Of a DNA stretch of 64,000 nucleotides, positions 25,701-32,580 are shown piece by piece. The notes under the pieces are model-generated. The model made no database searches and was not told where the DNA came from. It saw only the letters and a list, made by a program, of their open reading frames with translations. The translations under genes were made by a program, and so were the position numbers. Location: positions 56,116,975 to 56,180,974 of the forward strand of contig NC_135718.1 in the NCBI RefSeq assembly GCF_964656455.1, read 5' to 3'. This DNA comes from Halichoerus grypus (lineage: Eukaryota > Chordata > Mammalia > Carnivora > Phocidae). Numbering within the stretch: the first letter of the stretch is position 1; every line of letters begins with the position of its first letter.

Positions 25701-26007
25701 AGCACAGGGCGCCAGGCCAAAGCCTAGTGCAGCCCTTCTGCAGGTTACGGGTATGGAGGTGGGAATGGGCCCGGAGCGACCGCAAAGGGACAAGGGCTGC
25801 GCGAGAGGAGGCCCTGGGATGCTCCGGCCGGGTTGTGACAGGCCATCAGATCTGAGACAGATCCCCTCCCCGCCCAAGCCGGCGCAGCCCAAAAAGAGGC
25901 GCGGCCCATCCTCAGCGCACCTTTTGCCTCTCCTTCCTTTGGCTCTCGGTCTCCTCCAAGGGTGCCTCCAGCTCCATAATGTCCCCCCAGAGGAGTTTCC
26001 CAGGCAT
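10562..26007 (-). CDS. DDX50: DDX50 (nucleolar DEAD-box RNA helicase, Gu-beta), coding exons 1-8 of a gene running off the left edge
   Basis: Eight exons on the minus strand join in frame: 25921-26007, 21562-21861, 18776-18851, 18222-18400, 16644-16761, 16341-16526, 15709-15854 and 10562-10711. They encode 414 residues of a protein that is about 737 residues in human. In order they give an N-terminal charged tail rich in Lys, Ser and Glu (residues 1 to about 130), the Q-motif region (LFPIQVKTF), motif I (ARTGTGKT), Ia (PTRELANQ), Ib (TPGR), motif II as DEVD, motif III (SAT) and the motif IV region (IIFCETK). DEVD rather than DEAD is typical of the DDX21/DDX50 pair. These proteins are nucleolar ATP-dependent RNA unwinding enzymes involved in rRNA metabolism. 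Motifs V and VI and the C-terminal GUCT domain are not in the window. No frameshift or stop interrupts the visible exons. The neighbour order with STOX1 matches human 10q22.1. Confidence 0.97.
10857..11455 (+). mobile_element. Old L1M 3' end, interrupted by one CAN SINE
   Basis: AAATGGCCATCAACAGGTGA, ATATGGATTAATCTCAAAAC, CATTTATATCAAGCTC and, beyond the SINE, GTAGCTATCTCTGGATGG. Confidence 0.75.
11110..11265 (+). mobile_element. CAN SINE, short body
   Basis: Good head, body reduced (no CT-rich block), tail of A with AAAAG repeats. Inserted in an L1M. Confidence 0.88.
11456..11790 (+). mobile_element. Old L1M 3' end
   Basis: TGAACCTCAAAAATATAC, GTCACATATTATATGATCAC, TGATGCCAGGGGCTAGG and GGGTGATGAAGTTCTGGAAG are typical of this 3' UTR. 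Confidence 0.8.
11973..12110 (+). mobile_element. CAN SINE, diverged, followed by a TAAAA-rich tract
   Basis: Head GGGGCACCTGGTGGATCAG. The tail has grown into an AAATAAAA-like low-complexity tract to about 12,190. Confidence 0.85.
12190..12345 (+). mobile_element. Carnivore L1 3' tail
   Basis: TAATGCAATGAGCACTGGGT and CCCCTGAAACTAATAATACA mark the end of a carnivore L1. Severely 5'-truncated. Confidence 0.85.
12827..12934 (-). mobile_element. SINE, short form
   Basis: AACCAGTGGCAATTTA on both sides. Head end GAGCCACCCCAGCACCCC. Confidence 0.88.
13118..13296 (-). mobile_element. CAN SINE
   Basis: AAGAATACTTA(C/T)CCTTTA on both sides. Confidence 0.94.
13379..13567 (+). mobile_element. CAN SINE
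   Basis: AAAGGTAGGAATGA on both sides. Confidence 0.95.
13735..13928 (+). mobile_element. CAN SINE
   Basis: GAAAATTTTCAGCCA on both sides. Confidence 0.95.
14129..14190 (+). mobile_element. CAN SINE head only, ending in (TA)n
   Basis: Only the first 60 bases (to GTCATGATCT), then TAGATATATATA. ATAGTATAACTCTA/ATAGTATAATTCTA flank it. No body and no A-tail. Confidence 0.85.
14260..14447 (-). mobile_element. CAN SINE
   Basis: CAAATTCATTCTTTTT on both sides. Confidence 0.95.
14640..14735 (-). mobile_element. Short tRNA-type SINE
   Basis: AAGTAAGTTCTACATCCAAC and GAGCCAGCCAGGCACCAC. Diverged. Confidence 0.82.
14912..15103 (+). mobile_element. CAN SINE, older
   Basis: TAAAATTCTTTTGAG before and AATAAATTCTTTTGAGAA after the tail. 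Confidence 0.92.
15391..15580 (+). mobile_element. CAN SINE
   Basis: Tail shortened to AATAATCTTAGAAAG, followed by GAAAGG repeats. 0.13 kb from DDX50 exon 7. Confidence 0.93.
15709..15854 (-). CDS. DDX50: DDX50 coding exon 7 (motif III SAT)
   Basis: 146 nt. Encodes [19 protein letters not shown] through KAATTVE. Motif III (SAT), which couples ATP hydrolysis to unwinding, is intact. This exon crosses from RecA-like domain 1 towards domain 2. Acceptor TATTTAAG, donor GTAAGT. Confidence 0.96.
16341..16526 (-). CDS. DDX50: DDX50 coding exon 6 (motifs Ib and II, DEVD)
   Basis: 186 nt. Contains [11 protein letters not shown] (motif Ib) and [14 protein letters not shown] (motif II, the Mg-ATP site). 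The second acidic residue of the DExD box is present. Acceptor CTCACAG, donor GTATAT. Intron 5 between exons 5 and 6 is only 117 bp. Confidence 0.97.
16644..16761 (-). CDS. DDX50: DDX50 coding exon 5 (motif Ia)
   Basis: 118 nt. Encodes [18 protein letters not shown] through [10 protein letters not shown], with motif Ia (PTRELANQ) and the conserved GG. Acceptor TTGCTTAG, donor GTGAGT. It ends with the first base of an Ile codon completed by exon 6. Confidence 0.96.
16965..17225 (+). repeat. L2 LINE 3' end
   Basis: CTTCAGGTCTCTCTTCAAAA, TTTACTGTCTGTCTC, TTAGCTCCATGGCGACAGGG and ACAGTGCCTGGCACAGAA. Ancient mammalian L2 in DDX50 intron 4. Confidence 0.8.
17226..17400 (+). repeat. MIR SINE
   Basis: TCAATCCTCACTAAAACCCT, ACAGATGAGGAACCTGAG and AAGTTAAGAGTTTTGCCCAA follow the MIR core. 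Confidence 0.85.
18222..18400 (-). CDS. DDX50: DDX50 coding exon 4 (Q motif and Walker A)
   Basis: 179 nt. Encodes [14 protein letters not shown] followed by the ATP-binding loop [10 protein letters not shown] (motif I) and ends KKSRSPK before GTAACC. Acceptor TTTTACAG. The open frame continues into intron 4 (to about 18,100), but that extension is not coding because exon 5 joins in frame here. Confidence 0.97.
18776..18851 (-). CDS. DDX50: DDX50 coding exon 3
   Basis: 76 nt encoding [19 protein letters not shown] and the following TIKLLK, plus the first base of a Gly codon. Acceptor TTGACAG, donor GTACTA. This is the segment just before the Q motif and leads into the helicase core. It is too short and phase-split to show as an open frame by itself. 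Confidence 0.95.
19095..19270 (-). mobile_element. CAN SINE, older
   Basis: CCCACAGTACATTTTA on both sides. Tail region changed to a G run. Confidence 0.92.
19980..20089 (-). mobile_element. Short tRNA-type SINE
   Basis: AAGTAATCTCCACATCTAAC and GAGCCAGTCAGGCACCCC. Flank AAATTTT/AAATGTTT. Confidence 0.85.
20178..20254 (-). mobile_element. Short tRNA-type SINE with internal deletion
   Basis: CTGAATACCTTTT on both sides. The AAGTAATCTC part is missing. Confidence 0.85.
21562..21861 (-). CDS. DDX50: DDX50 coding exon 2 (N-terminal charged tail)
   Basis: Exactly 100 codons, phase 0 at both ends. It starts SDRRKSRHH after a CCACAG acceptor and ends DNKLEE before GTATGA. It is Lys/Ser/Asp/Glu rich and low in complexity, as expected for the disordered N-terminal tail of this family. 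It contains GCNNR, where the human protein as I remember it has GFNR, implying a one-codon AAT gain on this lineage. Confidence 0.95.
22213..22740 (+). repeat. MIR SINE split by the Tigger-like element
   Basis: Left half 22213-22298 ends AACAACCCTATAAGGGAAG. The right half from 22606 resumes with CCATTTTACTGATGAGGAAA and the TAACTTGCC core. Together they make one MIR. Confidence 0.85.
22299..22605. mobile_element. Tigger-like DNA transposon (non-autonomous) inserted in a MIR
   Basis: Ends form imperfect terminal inverted repeats of about 26 bp (left begins CAGGTCCATAATCCCTTATC; the right end in reverse complement begins CAGGTTCGCTATCCCTTATC). TA dinucleotides flank both sides, as for pogo/Tc1-mariner elements. 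Too short to encode transposase. Confidence 0.8.
22973..23168 (+). mobile_element. CAN SINE
   Basis: AAAATGCCAAACTGG on both sides. Near-consensus. Confidence 0.95.
23660..23995 (+). repeat. L2-like LINE fragment
   Basis: CTTGACACTGTTCACTTCCT, TTCCACGACACTC and TTTTCATGGCTTCAACAAAC resemble L2 ORF2. The ORF over it is a remnant. Confidence 0.6.
24280..24487 (+). mobile_element. CAN SINE
   Basis: AGAATAAACACACA and AGAATAGACACATA flank it. Small GGTTGGTTA duplication in the head. Confidence 0.94.
24540..24734 (-). mobile_element. CAN SINE
   Basis: GATAGGATTTG on both sides. Contains a G run. Confidence 0.94.
24800..25060 (+). mobile_element. Old L1M 3' end
   Basis: TGACAGAAAGTAGAATGGTG, GATTTCCAGCGACTGAGG and AATGTGAATGTACTTAATGC. 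In DDX50 intron 1. Confidence 0.7.
25921..26007 (-). CDS. DDX50: DDX50 coding exon 1 (start codon, residues 1-29)
   Basis: Begins MPGKLLWGD and ends in the charged stretch RKERQK, immediately before a GTGCGC donor at 25920-25919. The exon is 87 nt and ends in phase 0. A second ATG lies directly upstream (26008-26010, giving MM); the inner ATG is chosen because the human protein starts MPGKLLWGD. The 5' leader contains a GGC-repeat tract. Confidence 0.95.
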
Positions 26008-26012
26008 CATTC

Positions 26013-26038
26013 GCTGCCGCCGCCGCCGCCGCCGCCAC
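26013..26038. repeat. GCC trinucleotide tract in the DDX50 5' leader
   Basis: About eight GCC units (GGC on the transcribed strand) end a few bases upstream of the DDX50 start codon, so the tract should be in the 5' UTR. Length variation between individuals is plausible. Confidence 0.8.
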
Positions 26039-26124
26039 CTCCTTCTGGACTCGGTGGCCACAACCACCTACGGGCGGCAGCAGCGTGAAAGGAAGCGGGG
26101 GCAGGGCGGCCGCCCGGCCAGAGC

Positions 26125-26138
26125 TACGTCACTTCCGG
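26125..26138. promoter_or_regulatory. CRE/ETS composite site upstream of DDX50
   Basis: TACGTCACTTCCGG overlaps an ATF/CREB half-site (TACGTCA) with an ETS/GABPA site (CCGGAAGT on the minus strand). It lies about 120 bp upstream of the DDX50 start codon, as is typical of housekeeping CpG-island promoters. Confidence 0.65.
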
Positions 26139-26217
26139 GACACGCACCGCCCGGCGGGGAAAAAATAATCCCGGATACTCTAGGTTTAAACTCTACCTTC
26201 GCGTTGCAACCTCCCAG

Positions 26218-26294
26218 CCAATGAGTATGAGCGATCTCGACTGGCCCACCCTTGTTCTAAAGTGATTGGCTGTTAAGGCAAAACCCTGGCCAAT
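26218..26294. promoter_or_regulatory. Three CCAAT boxes (NF-Y type)
   Basis: CCAAT at 26218-26222 (plus), ATTGG at 26265-26269 (CCAAT on minus) and CCAAT at 26290-26294 (plus), all with flanking bases acceptable for NF-Y. They lie roughly 210-290 bp upstream of the DDX50 start codon. Confidence 0.55.
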
Positions 26295-26414
26295 CTCCAT
26301 AAAGGACGGGCGAACTTATTAGCATAAAGTGATTCGCGTCCCCCTCCCCCCCGACTTCTCTCTCCCTACCCCACTACGAACCCTTATCCTCGGTGCCGCG
26401 GAGACACTTTGGGG

Positions 26415-26431
26415 TTTCCCAGCATGCACTG
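26415..26431 (+). promoter_or_regulatory. ZNF143-like element (TTCCCAGCATGC)
   Basis: TTTCCCAGCATGCACTG matches the TCCCAGCATGC core of the ZNF143/ZNF76 site, though the ACTACA part of the full site is not intact. Such sites are common in CpG-island promoters. A second ETS-like CCGGAAGC lies at about 26,549-26,556. Confidence 0.5.
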
Positions 26432-26699
26432 CTGGAGCTGGGAAGGCCCTCAACCGCGGCGGAGAGGCGCTCGGGCGCGGCGGGCTGGCGCGTGGACCCG
26501 CCCGAGCGAGGCCGGTGGGGAGCGCCACGCGCCGCCTCGCCATTCGCCGCCGGAAGCTGCAGGCCTCGGCCCGCCCATTGCGGGATGAAGCGTTAACGTC
26601 TAACGGTTTAGCGCGAGGCCGGCGGCCCGGCGCTGGTGGGAAGGGGCTTCGCGGGGTCTGCCGTGGGTAGGTGGGCTTGAAGTGAAGGTCGGAACTGGA

Positions 26700-27826
26700 C
26701 AGTCGTACCTCAAGTCTTAGCTTTTAGTCATGAAATTAGTCCTTGGTTCATTTTAGGTCCTTTCCACACTCCCCACTGACGGAGGGGAAACTAAGCTCCT
26801 CGTAAGGGATTTGCTTGTCTGAAGACACACGTTCAGTTAGTGGCACAGTCAGGATCAAAGAACTCCTCTTCTGAATCCAAATTGAGGGCTCTCTCTACCA
26901 CACCAACGTGAAAGCTTTGTTTCGAAAAGCGTTTTGGGGCAGATGCTCCCATGAAATTTAGGATGAGTAGGAAAACCCCGGAGAAACATAGCGAGAAAAC
27001 AAGCCTAAATGTCTTCGACAGATTATGTATTTACAGTGAATTAAAGGATTTTATTTTATTGATGGGGATTAACTGCCCCTAAATTACAACCTTATACAAA
27101 ACTGGAAATCTTTTGACAATGCAGAAGGGTGATTCCTTAGCCTACAGTTTTCCTACATCACTGGTGCTGGCTGGTTGGCATTCTTTTCAGAGCCATTTCT
27201 TTATCTCTTCGTGATCTCTTCAACCCAGCTACTCTTGAGTGGAGAACAAGGAGCCAAACTGAGATGTAGGTGCACTTGACAATTTCTAAGACCCCAGCCT
27301 TGTAACCTGAGCATCAAACTTGTGTCTTAGCAAAATTACAAACTGCTATATGTCATGGAGTTTGGGGATTGGTCATAAATAGCTGAAACCACAAATGATC
27401 GCTACAAGCCTTCTGCACTACTATGGATTGGTCTGAAGTCAAAAGGGCTATAGATCTAAAAGTTACCTTATGGATTCAAAACTGTGAACAAAAGGAGTGT
27501 CAGTTAATGATAGTGGAAAAACGCGTCTCTGTAGAGTATGAGAATCACTGTGCATCTCTAGATCTGTGCTTTTCTAAATCCTTTTCTTCCTTTCCTTCAC
27601 ACCCACCCCAATTCTACCACTGTAAAGTCTTTGTAGCCCTACAACAGAGTGTGATGTACATAGGAACAAGGAGTGGATGTGGCAAAGAACGTCACACTTG
27701 TAAAATTGGGATAATAGGAACACATGTTGGTTTGTTGTGGCTGAAGATCAAATACTGATGAAATAAAGTTTTTAGCTCCTCTAAAACATTGGCATTCATT
27801 TGGAGGTCAAATAGCAGGATGTAAAT
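26700..27826. other. Intergenic sequence upstream of DDX50
   Basis: AT-moderate unique sequence after the CpG island. A weak ORF at 27423-27758 has no recognisable similarity. Nothing else is supported. Confidence 0.5.
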
Positions 27827-27845
27827 AGAAAGGACTAGACTGTTC

Positions 27846-28036
27846 TGGGGCGCCTGGGTGGCTCAGTTGGTTAAGCAACTGCCTTCGGCTCAGGTCATGA
27901 TCCTGGAGTCCCGGGATCGAGTCCCGCATCGGGCTCCCTGCCCAGCAAGGAGCCTGCTTCTCCCTCTGCCACTCCCCCCTCTCATGTACTCTCTCTCAAA
28001 TAAATAAATAAATCTTTAAAAAAAAAAAAAAAAAAA
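27846..28036 (+). mobile_element. CAN SINE forming the 5' part of the composite retroinsertion
   Basis: Complete head to tail with about 19 A residues, directly followed by GGGGACCCGCTC of the ATP6V1G1 copy. No target-site duplication of its own closes after the tail. Confidence 0.95.
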
Positions 28037-28093
28037 GGGGACCCGCTCAAACCGTTTTAGGCCCCTTCCCTCGGCCTCGGAGTCGCCGCCGCC

Positions 28094-28450
28094 ATGGCCA
28101 GCCAGTCACAGGGCATCCAGCAGCTGCTGCAGGCCGAGAAGCGGGCCGCCGAGAAGGTGTCGGAGGCCCGCAAGCGAAAGAACCGGAGGCTGAAGCAGGC
28201 CAAAGAAGAAGCTCAGGCTGAAATTGAACAATACCGCCTGCAAAGAGAGAAGGAGTTCAAGGCCAAGGAAGCTGCGGCTCTGGGATCCCATGGCAGCTGC
28301 AGCACCGAAGTGGAGAAGGAGACCCAGGAGAAGATGACCATCCTCCAGGCCTACTTCCAGCAGAACAGGGATGAAGTCCTGGATAACCTGCTGGCCTTTG
28401 TCTGTGACATCCGGCCAGAAATCCATGAAAACTACCGCATAAATGGATAG
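28094..28450 (+). CDS. ATP6V1G1: Intact 118-codon ORF of the ATP6V1G1 retrocopy
   Basis: Starts MASQSQGIQQLLQAEKRAAE in a good Kozak context (GCCGCCATGG) and ends IHENYRING, the same length as the human protein. It is a continuous charged helix as expected of subunit G, which pairs with subunit E in the V-ATPase stator. From memory of the human protein, three positions differ: His66 (Arg), Ala86 (Thr) and Gln89 (Arg); some may be species differences. The Arg-to-His change fits CpG decay. Translation is unproven. The absence of any stop or frameshift means it is young, or retained, or both. Confidence 0.85.
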   Translation: MASQSQGIQQLLQAEKRAAEKVSEARKRKNRRLKQAKEEAQAEIEQYRLQREKEFKAKEAAALGSHGSCSTEVEKETQEKMTILQAYFQQNRDEVLDNLLAFVCDIRPEIHENYRING

Positions 28451-29699
28451 CGGAGGAAGGATCAGCTCTGCGTGCAGATTGGCATGTTAGATGCCTTCAT
28501 GGAATACGAAGCTTCAGCAAATCTTGAGTAGTTACATCCTTGTGAAAAGGCATTACGTTATTTCTGTATATTATGTAGTAGGTCCCTTCACTTCTTAGAG
28601 AATAGCAAATCTAGCTTCTTTGTACAAACGTAGAGCTTATCCAAAGATTTTCTCCTTTTACCTCATATTTCTTAGAAATTTAATGTGTATACGTTGTCTG
28701 TTTTCCTATGCCTTTTAGCTCAAGCAACATATGTATCAGTACTTTTTCTTTCTTAGATGTAGTGAAAAAAAAAATTCTGTTTAAGAAAGACAGGGATTAA
28801 ATATTTTTTTTCCCTAAAGCTTTCTTGAAGGTCAGGGGCTTTCTCTATGAAAAAGTAGTAAATAGTTACTGTAACTTGTGTGAAGCAGCAGCCGGCCTTA
28901 AGTCGTCCTTCCGGCTAAGGGTGGAACAGCGAATACTAGTATATATTGTTCGGGCTGCTCTTAGTTTCTCTTAATCAAAATTATTAGATGATAGAATTCA
29001 AGAACTTGTATACATGTTCTTACTTGGTGTACTGATAATCACTTGAAAGTGATAATCACTTTGTCATGCATTTCCACTGCTCTGGTTCATCCTTTCTGAT
29101 AGTGCAGAGTGCACTCTGACCCAGATGTTCTGCAGAACTTCACTTAGGAAATTAAATTAGCACATGTAGCACATACACATTTGCACGCATACTCAGAAAA
29201 TGTTTGTGGTATGTATCTTAGCAGGAAGGAAATCACTTGTGATTTCACCCAGCAACCGGTTCGAAAAACAGCATCCGACCAGTAGTAAGTCTGCAGTTTG
29301 CCTTTTCTCTAGAGCACCCTGGCCTGGGGCAGCCTTGGGCAAGTTATCAAGCATATTTCCTCCCTGGCGGGCTACATGATATGTATAATACCTATAGGAA
29401 CTTCACACTAGCTCTTAAGAGTTAAATGCTCTGTGACTCTCTATTAGCCGAAAGTCTTTGGCTGCAAAAATAATTACTAGTAGATACAAACAGTTGAAAG
29501 AGAACACTGTGGGATTTCCTTGCTTGTTCTGAAAAAGTACGAGAACATTAGATGCCCTTTAAGAAAATCACATTTTATGAGACTCAGAATGGGTTGATTT
29601 TAGGCCATGTTTGTCTCTAGTTACTGTTCCTGTTTATAGTACGATTCCTCAAAAGAGTTCCATATGAGCTTTTCCAGTTTTGACTGTGAAAGCACTCCA

Positions 29700-30090
29700 G
29701 TCAGGCTTGCCACTCCCAATGAAAGCGAGTGTCAAGGTCAGCAATGATGACCAGATTGAGAGGTCCAATCTTCTTCCCCCTTGACCTTCAGTCCTGTTTG
29801 ACAGGGTTGACCAGTTCTTCTTGAACCACTTTCTTAGCTTTATTCTGCAGTGATGTGTTACCTTGCGCCTCTGTCTCTTGCTTTAGTTCTAACTCCTCTT
29901 TTCCCAGGGATTTGTTCTTGGACTTCCGTATGCTCATTCCTTTGTTGAAACCCAGCTTCTCTTCATGGCTTTAAATAACCATCTCTGTTGAAGACCCAGG
30001 TTTATATCCAGCTTCTCTCTCCTGAACTGTAGAGCTGTCAATTGCTTATTTGCTGTTTTGGTTTGGATATCTAATAAACATCTCCATCTT
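29700..30090 (+). repeat. L2-like LINE fragment inside the ATP6V1G1 retrocopy 3' end
   Basis: TGACAGGGTTGACCAGTTC, TTCATGGCTTTAAATAACCA, CTCTCCTGAACTGTAGAG and TGGATATCTAATAAACATC resemble sense-strand L2 ORF2. The AATAAA used by the retrocopy lies in this fragment. Confidence 0.6.
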
Positions 30091-31261
30091 AAAAAAAAAA
30101 AAAAAAAAAAAAAAAGAAAGGACTAGACTGTTCAATTCTCCCTATGCAAGACACTAACAAGTTTATTAAGTGTTTTTCAGGATGACTGTGATTTAGGACA
30201 CTCTACAATCCCTGCCTTTCTAAGCCCCAAACTCACTGAATCAGAATTCTGTCTGCTGTCTTAAACCAAGTCATAAGTAACTTCAAGCTGTGGCTTAGCC
30301 GAAAAAAATTTGAGTACTACCAAATTTGGGTAAGTCTGTGTTCTCTGTGGATATCAACTAGAAAATTTGGGAATGGTAATGAAGGAATGGAGAATTTTTT
30401 TTTCCTATTTGCTCTCTCTATAACTCTCAAAGAGATTTGTATCTGCTAATATCTATTGGGAAGAACATGAAGGAGTAAGTATAATTTCAATGCACAAATA
30501 ATTTAAAATATAATCTTATTAGAATCTTTATTCTCCAAAATATTTTACCAGAGTTACTGATATAATTTATTTCTTAAAATTTAAGAGTCGGGTGCCTCAT
30601 CTATTGCTCTGTTCCAAGATTCTATGAAGACTTCTCTTGCCTTTGGCTTCGGGTCCTTAAACTCTATGACCTTAAGATATAAAAATAAGAGGGAACTATA
30701 CACTTGCCTCTCTCTGGTCATTCTCAAACCTACAGGGCTAGATTTTTCTATAGTTAAAAAGCAAAAGTTTTTTTTAAAAAGTCATCATTTTGCATCTGCA
30801 CGTCAATCTTATGTGACAAAAGGAATCAAACTATTGTTTTAAAATGTTATGACATGGAAATAGTTTAAGGAGCAATTATAAATTGCTTAAAAGATAACTG
30901 GAGGATAGAATGAGTGTTTAGAGTAATAAGAAGTAAGGAGAAAGTGAAGGAGGGAACAGGAGGGATGTTTCTGCCACTGTTAGCCACATGACCTTGGCCA
31001 CCTCAACTCTAAAACCTGGTCTTTTTTGTTAGTAATGTGGAGACAAACATGCCTTCCCTGCTGATAGTGCAGGGAAATTGGGGGGATCAGGTGATATGAC
31101 AGTACTGCAAAGATGATATACAGAGCAGCTTACATTTCTACCTTTAGCTCAAGGTTTGACAGGTTTTGAAAGCCTTGGAGAAGACACAACTTTGAACACA
31201 TTTAGCACATGTATATTTATGTATATGTGTAGCTCCTAATTCAAACTTGGAAAAGCTTTTT

Positions 31262-31361
31262 TTTAGATTTTATTTTTAAGTAATCTCTCCACTCAAAGTG
31301 GGGCTTGAACTCACAACCCCAAGATTCAGAGTCCCACACTCCACCAACTCAGCGGGCCCAA
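31262..31361 (-). mobile_element. Short tRNA-type SINE
   Basis: AAGTAATCTCTCCACTCAAA. GGAAAAGCTTTTTT and GGAAAAAGCTTTTT flank it. Confidence 0.85.
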
Positions 31362-32389
31362 AGTCCCTGGAAAAAGCTTTTTAACTTCAGCCTTTGGAGA
31401 GAGGTCCTACTCTTTCTTTAGCCAATTACTTTGTAAATGTTTTGAATCAAGTGCTGGAAAAGTAGTCACATCAGCTACCCAGAAGAGGGCACTATTATCC
31501 AAGAAATGGAAACCACTACTGCTAAAGAGGGAACATGTTTCTAAAGTTTCAAAAGGAAGAAGGATTTGTAGAGGCCAGCAAAGTAGTTCTGAGTTTGTTT
31601 TTGATACCCCCCTTTCTTGTTTCATGATTCTCAGTGTCTCTCTTTCCCACTCCATTTTGGCAGTAGTCTTTCTTCCCTATTCCCCAAAAGCCTTCTCAGA
31701 CAGCAGTAGGAGGGGTTCTCAAAATGTAGTGGTCCCCAGTTTTCAACACTACTACTGTTCTCTCCATTGTTTTTTCCTCACAGATCTGACCTTTGTCTCT
31801 GCTAAATTGCATTTAGTAATAAACTCATGATCATTCTCCTTATCTATAAATAAGATACAAATGTAGCTTAGCAATGTCACACCAGCCTGTGATGGTGTTG
31901 TATTACTGAGCTGGTATAATTTCAGCCACTGCCAAAGAAACTTAATGTTGTAATTAGCAATGAGTTAAGCAAAGGAATATATACAATTTCTATTAGAATG
32001 TTTGAAATACTGAAAATACCTTGCAGAACCCAGCTACTCTCTGAGTATTCGTAGGGGTCTGGGATTCCAGATGAGAGAGGATAATCTCAGAATGTATGAA
32101 ATGTCTAAAATAAGCCCATGCTTTACATATTTGATTCCTATTATAGCATCAGATTTTAACTGAAAACTTGTTAGCCAAGGCATAATACCTCCCTAGGCAA
32201 ATCCGGATTTGAATTGATGAAATTTCTTATAATCTTAACCTAAAGGACTGAATCTCTAAATGGAGGAATTCCAGACAACCTAGCAAAAAACGGGACCTGT
32301 ATAATAGGCCACGTATGCACCTATCAGACAAGTTTTGTGAATATATAAATATATAAAAATATACACACATATAACGATATCAGGTGCCT

Positions 32390-32580
32390 TCTGCATTGGG
32401 CACTTTGAATAGATTAGCCTCAAATCTTACAACAGTTCTGTAAGTTAGATCTATCATTACCATCTCCCTTTTACAGATGAGAAAACCGAATCAGAGAAGT
32501 TTGGAAACTTTCTCCATCACACAGCTCCCAAGGATTGTAATTGGGATTCAAACTTCTCCGATTCCTAAACTCAGGTCATC
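32390..32580 (+). repeat. MIR SINE
   Basis: TTACAACAGTTCTGTAAGTT, TTTTACAGATGAGAAAACC and CACACAGCTCCC match the MIR core. Confidence 0.8.

Larger units (their letters stand above)
25740..26690. promoter_or_regulatory. DDX50: CpG-island promoter of DDX50
   Basis: A dense block of CpG and GC-rich sequence in otherwise AT-rich DNA, straddling DDX50 exon 1. It contains three CCAAT boxes, a CRE/ETS composite site, a second ETS-like site and a ZNF143-like element. No TATA box is evident near the start. It could also fire towards the plus strand, where the ATP6V1G1 retrocopy begins about 1.35 kb beyond its edge; that is inference. Confidence 0.88.
28037..30114 (+). pseudogene. ATP6V1G1: ATP6V1G1 processed retrocopy (V-ATPase subunit G1) with intact ORF
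   Basis: Intronless copy of the mRNA: a GC-rich 5' leader, the full ORF (28094-28450), a long 3' part, AATAAA at 30073-30078 and a pure A-tail of about 25. The L1-type target-site duplication fits retroposition. The parental gene encodes subunit G1 of the V-ATPase peripheral stalk. Sequence from about 29,700 to the A-tail resembles L2 in sense orientation, so the copied transcript seems to have used a poly(A) signal inside L2-derived sequence. It lies opposite in strand to DDX50 and STOX1. Confidence 0.92.
27827..30133 (+). mobile_element. Composite retroinsertion: CAN SINE plus ATP6V1G1 retrocopy inside one 19-bp target-site duplication
   Basis: AGAAAGGACTAGACTGTTC occurs at 27827-27845 and again, 19 of 19 identical, at 30115-30133. 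Between the copies are a complete CAN SINE with its A-tail (27846-28036) and then an ATP6V1G1 mRNA copy with its own A-tail (28037-30114), both on the plus strand. No other duplication separates the SINE from the retrocopy. Either L1 reverse transcriptase switched from the mRNA 5' end onto SINE RNA, or the retrocopy landed in the A-tail of a pre-existing SINE. Confidence 0.9.

Noticed and set aside
25753..26670. ORFs of 67-113 codons across the CpG island
   Set aside because: GC-rich sequence has few stops. They overlap DDX50 exon 1 antisense or promoter sequence and have no recognisable domains.
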